Source: Alloyangia pacifica (GTDB lineage Bacteria; Pseudomonadota; Alphaproteobacteria; Rhodobacterales; Rhodobacteraceae). From it: 64,000 bases of DNA. Shown here piece after piece: positions 63,078-64,000 of the stretch. Both the position numbers and the translations under genes were made by a program. The notes under the pieces are model-generated. The model had not been told where the DNA came from. It saw only the letters and a program-made list of their open reading frames with translations, and did no database searches. The stretch covers positions 62,001-126,000 of the forward strand of contig NZ_FOZW01000004.1 in the NCBI RefSeq assembly GCF_900116195.1, read 5' to 3'. Every line of letters begins with the position of its first letter. Position 1 is the stretch's first letter.

Positions 63078-63935
63078 ATGGGCGAGCTTGCACAGCAGGG
63101 GTACCACTTCAACGTCATGCGCCGCGCGATCGAGCTGATCGATGCGGGCGGGCCGCAGTTGACCCTCGAGGATCTCGCGGCGCAGATGGACATGAGCCCG
63201 GCGCATTTCCAGCGGCTGTTTTCCCGCTGGGCCGGGGTCTCGCCGAAGCGCTTCCAGCAATATCTCGCGCTTGGCCACGCCAAGGCGCTGCTCACCGACC
63301 GCTTCTCGACGCTGGAGACGGCGCATGCGGCGGGGCTCTCGGGGGGCGGGCGGCTGCACGATCTCTTCCTGCGCTGGGAGGCGATGAGTCCCGGCGAGTT
63401 CGCGCGGGGCGGGCAGGGGCTGACGATCTTCTGGGGCTGGTTCGAGAGCCCCTTCGGTCCGGCACTGGTCATGGGCACCGAAAAGGGCATCTGCGGCATG
63501 GGCTTTGCCGCGGAGGCGGGCGAGGAGGAGACCTTCCGCGACCTGCTGTCGCGCTGGCCGCGGGCGGAGTTCATCGAGGATCCGATGTTCCTGCGGCCCT
63601 GGGTGCTGGCCGCCTTCGGCGTGCAGCAGGAGGGCGAGGTGCCGATCTACCTGATCGGCGCACCCTTCCAGATCAAGGTCTGGGAGGCGCTGATGCGCAT
63701 CCCCTCGGGCCATGTCACCAGCTATTCCGAGATTGCCGAGGCGATCGGCAGCCCACGCGCGGTGCGCGCCGTGGGGACGGCGGTAGGGCGCAATCCTGTT
63801 TCTTTGCTGATCCCCTGCCATCGCGCGCTGCGCAAATCCGGCGGGCTCGGCGGCTACCACTGGGGCCTGCCGGTCAAGCGCGCGATCCTGGCCTGGGAGG
63901 CGGCGCGGCTCGAGGCCGAGGAGGTCGCGCTCTGA
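63078..63935 (+). CDS. AraC-HTH/O6-methylguanine methyltransferase fusion (Ada-like)
   Basis: A 285-residue two-domain protein. Residues 1-110 are an AraC-type double helix-turn-helix (LEDLAAQMDMSPAHFQRLF and ETAHAAGLSGGGRLHDLF). Residues 115-285 are the suicide alkyltransferase with the active site LIPCHRAL (C247) and its preceding GTAVGRNP. It lacks the N-terminal Cys4-zinc domain by which E. coli Ada senses methyl-phosphotriesters, so the switch for any gene activation must differ. It repairs O6-methylguanine. Divergent from nth, so two repair genes face each other. Confidence 0.92.
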   Translation: MGELAQQGYHFNVMRRAIELIDAGGPQLTLEDLAAQMDMSPAHFQRLFSRWAGVSPKRFQQYLALGHAKALLTDRFSTLETAHAAGLSGGGRLHDLFLRWEAMSPGEFARGGQGLTIFWGWFESPFGPALVMGTEKGICGMGFAAEAGEEETFRDLLSRWPRAEFIEDPMFLRPWVLAAFGVQQEGEVPIYLIGAPFQIKVWEALMRIPSGHVTSYSEIAEAIGSPRAVRAVGTAVGRNPVSLLIPCHRALRKSGGLGGYHWGLPVKRAILAWEAARLEAEEVAL

Positions 63936-64000
63936 CAGGCCGGCTGCCCTGTCCATGTGACAGGGATGCGCGAAGTCTTGCCAACAATGTGTGGGGGTGC

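Overview
The window is about 64 kb of high-GC chromosome. Its gene content points to an alphaproteobacterium of the Rhodobacteraceae (Roseobacter/Rhodobacter group). The evidence is an RpoE-ChrR singlet-oxygen stress pair, a second stress sigma factor of the RpoHII type, the COQ9/rpsU divergent pair, a rsmI-yraN-gshB run, ruvCAB, and glnD, murJ and trpS in the same neighbourhood. There is no rRNA operon, prophage, transposase or CRISPR array; most of the window is core housekeeping DNA with a few accessory inserts. Only one tRNA (Gly-TCC) was found.

Layout. 1-3.2 kb: an RpoE regulon island (FAD oxidoreductase cut by the left edge, rpoE, chrR, an SDR and a DUF2177 membrane protein) with three matching RpoE-type promoters, then tRNA-Gly. 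3.5-7.7 kb: an ABC exporter, a long-chain acyl-CoA synthetase and an ArsR regulator with the cysteine spacing of SqrR/BigR. 7.9-10.2 kb: a degraded protocatechuate-type operon (pcaD, a hydrolase, a shortened PcaB-like protein). 10.4-18.6 kb: truB, dehalogenase and hydrolase, FKBP isomerase, two quinone oxidoreductases, a DUF2189 protein, COQ9, rpsU and a HAD phosphatase. 18.7-25.9 kb: a D,D-carboxypeptidase with SPOR domain, clpS, an RsmC-like methylase, an SDR, hemF, prmA and a small membrane protein behind a perfect palindrome. 26-32.4 kb: DUF1127, ruvCAB, a homocysteine methyltransferase family protein, trpS and a catalytically dead rhomboid. 32.4-41.5 kb: a phospholipase D family protein, murJ, a TrkH potassium transporter, a periplasmic amidohydrolase, a HTH fragment, a DEAD-box helicase and a cold-shock protein. 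41.7-50.7 kb: glnD, an LpoA-like lipoprotein, rsmI, yraN, gshB, an esterase and comM. 51-64 kb: rpoHII-chaN, coaBC, dut, a membrane-anchored MoeB/ThiF protein, part of an amino-acid ABC transporter, polA, a GNAT enzyme, adenosine kinase, nth and an AraC-Ogt fusion.

How the genes work together. The clearest theme is photo-oxidative stress: RpoE held by the zinc anti-sigma ChrR, at least three local RpoE promoters, and RpoHII, which in Rhodobacter sphaeroides acts downstream of RpoE. DNA maintenance (ruvCAB, polA, nth, dut, ogt-like), ribosome and RNA modification (truB, prmA, rsmI, rsmC-like), envelope building (murJ, LpoA-like, carboxypeptidase) and nitrogen sensing (glnD) make up the rest.

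I found no complete undescribed multi-gene system. The best leads are the RpoE promoter set, a dispersed short repeat with TATTT core (including a 26-bp near-identical pair and an 83-bp palindrome), a perfect 13-bp palindrome before an unknown membrane protein, a hairpin in the rpoHII leader, and three enzyme-family proteins that have lost key catalytic residues.
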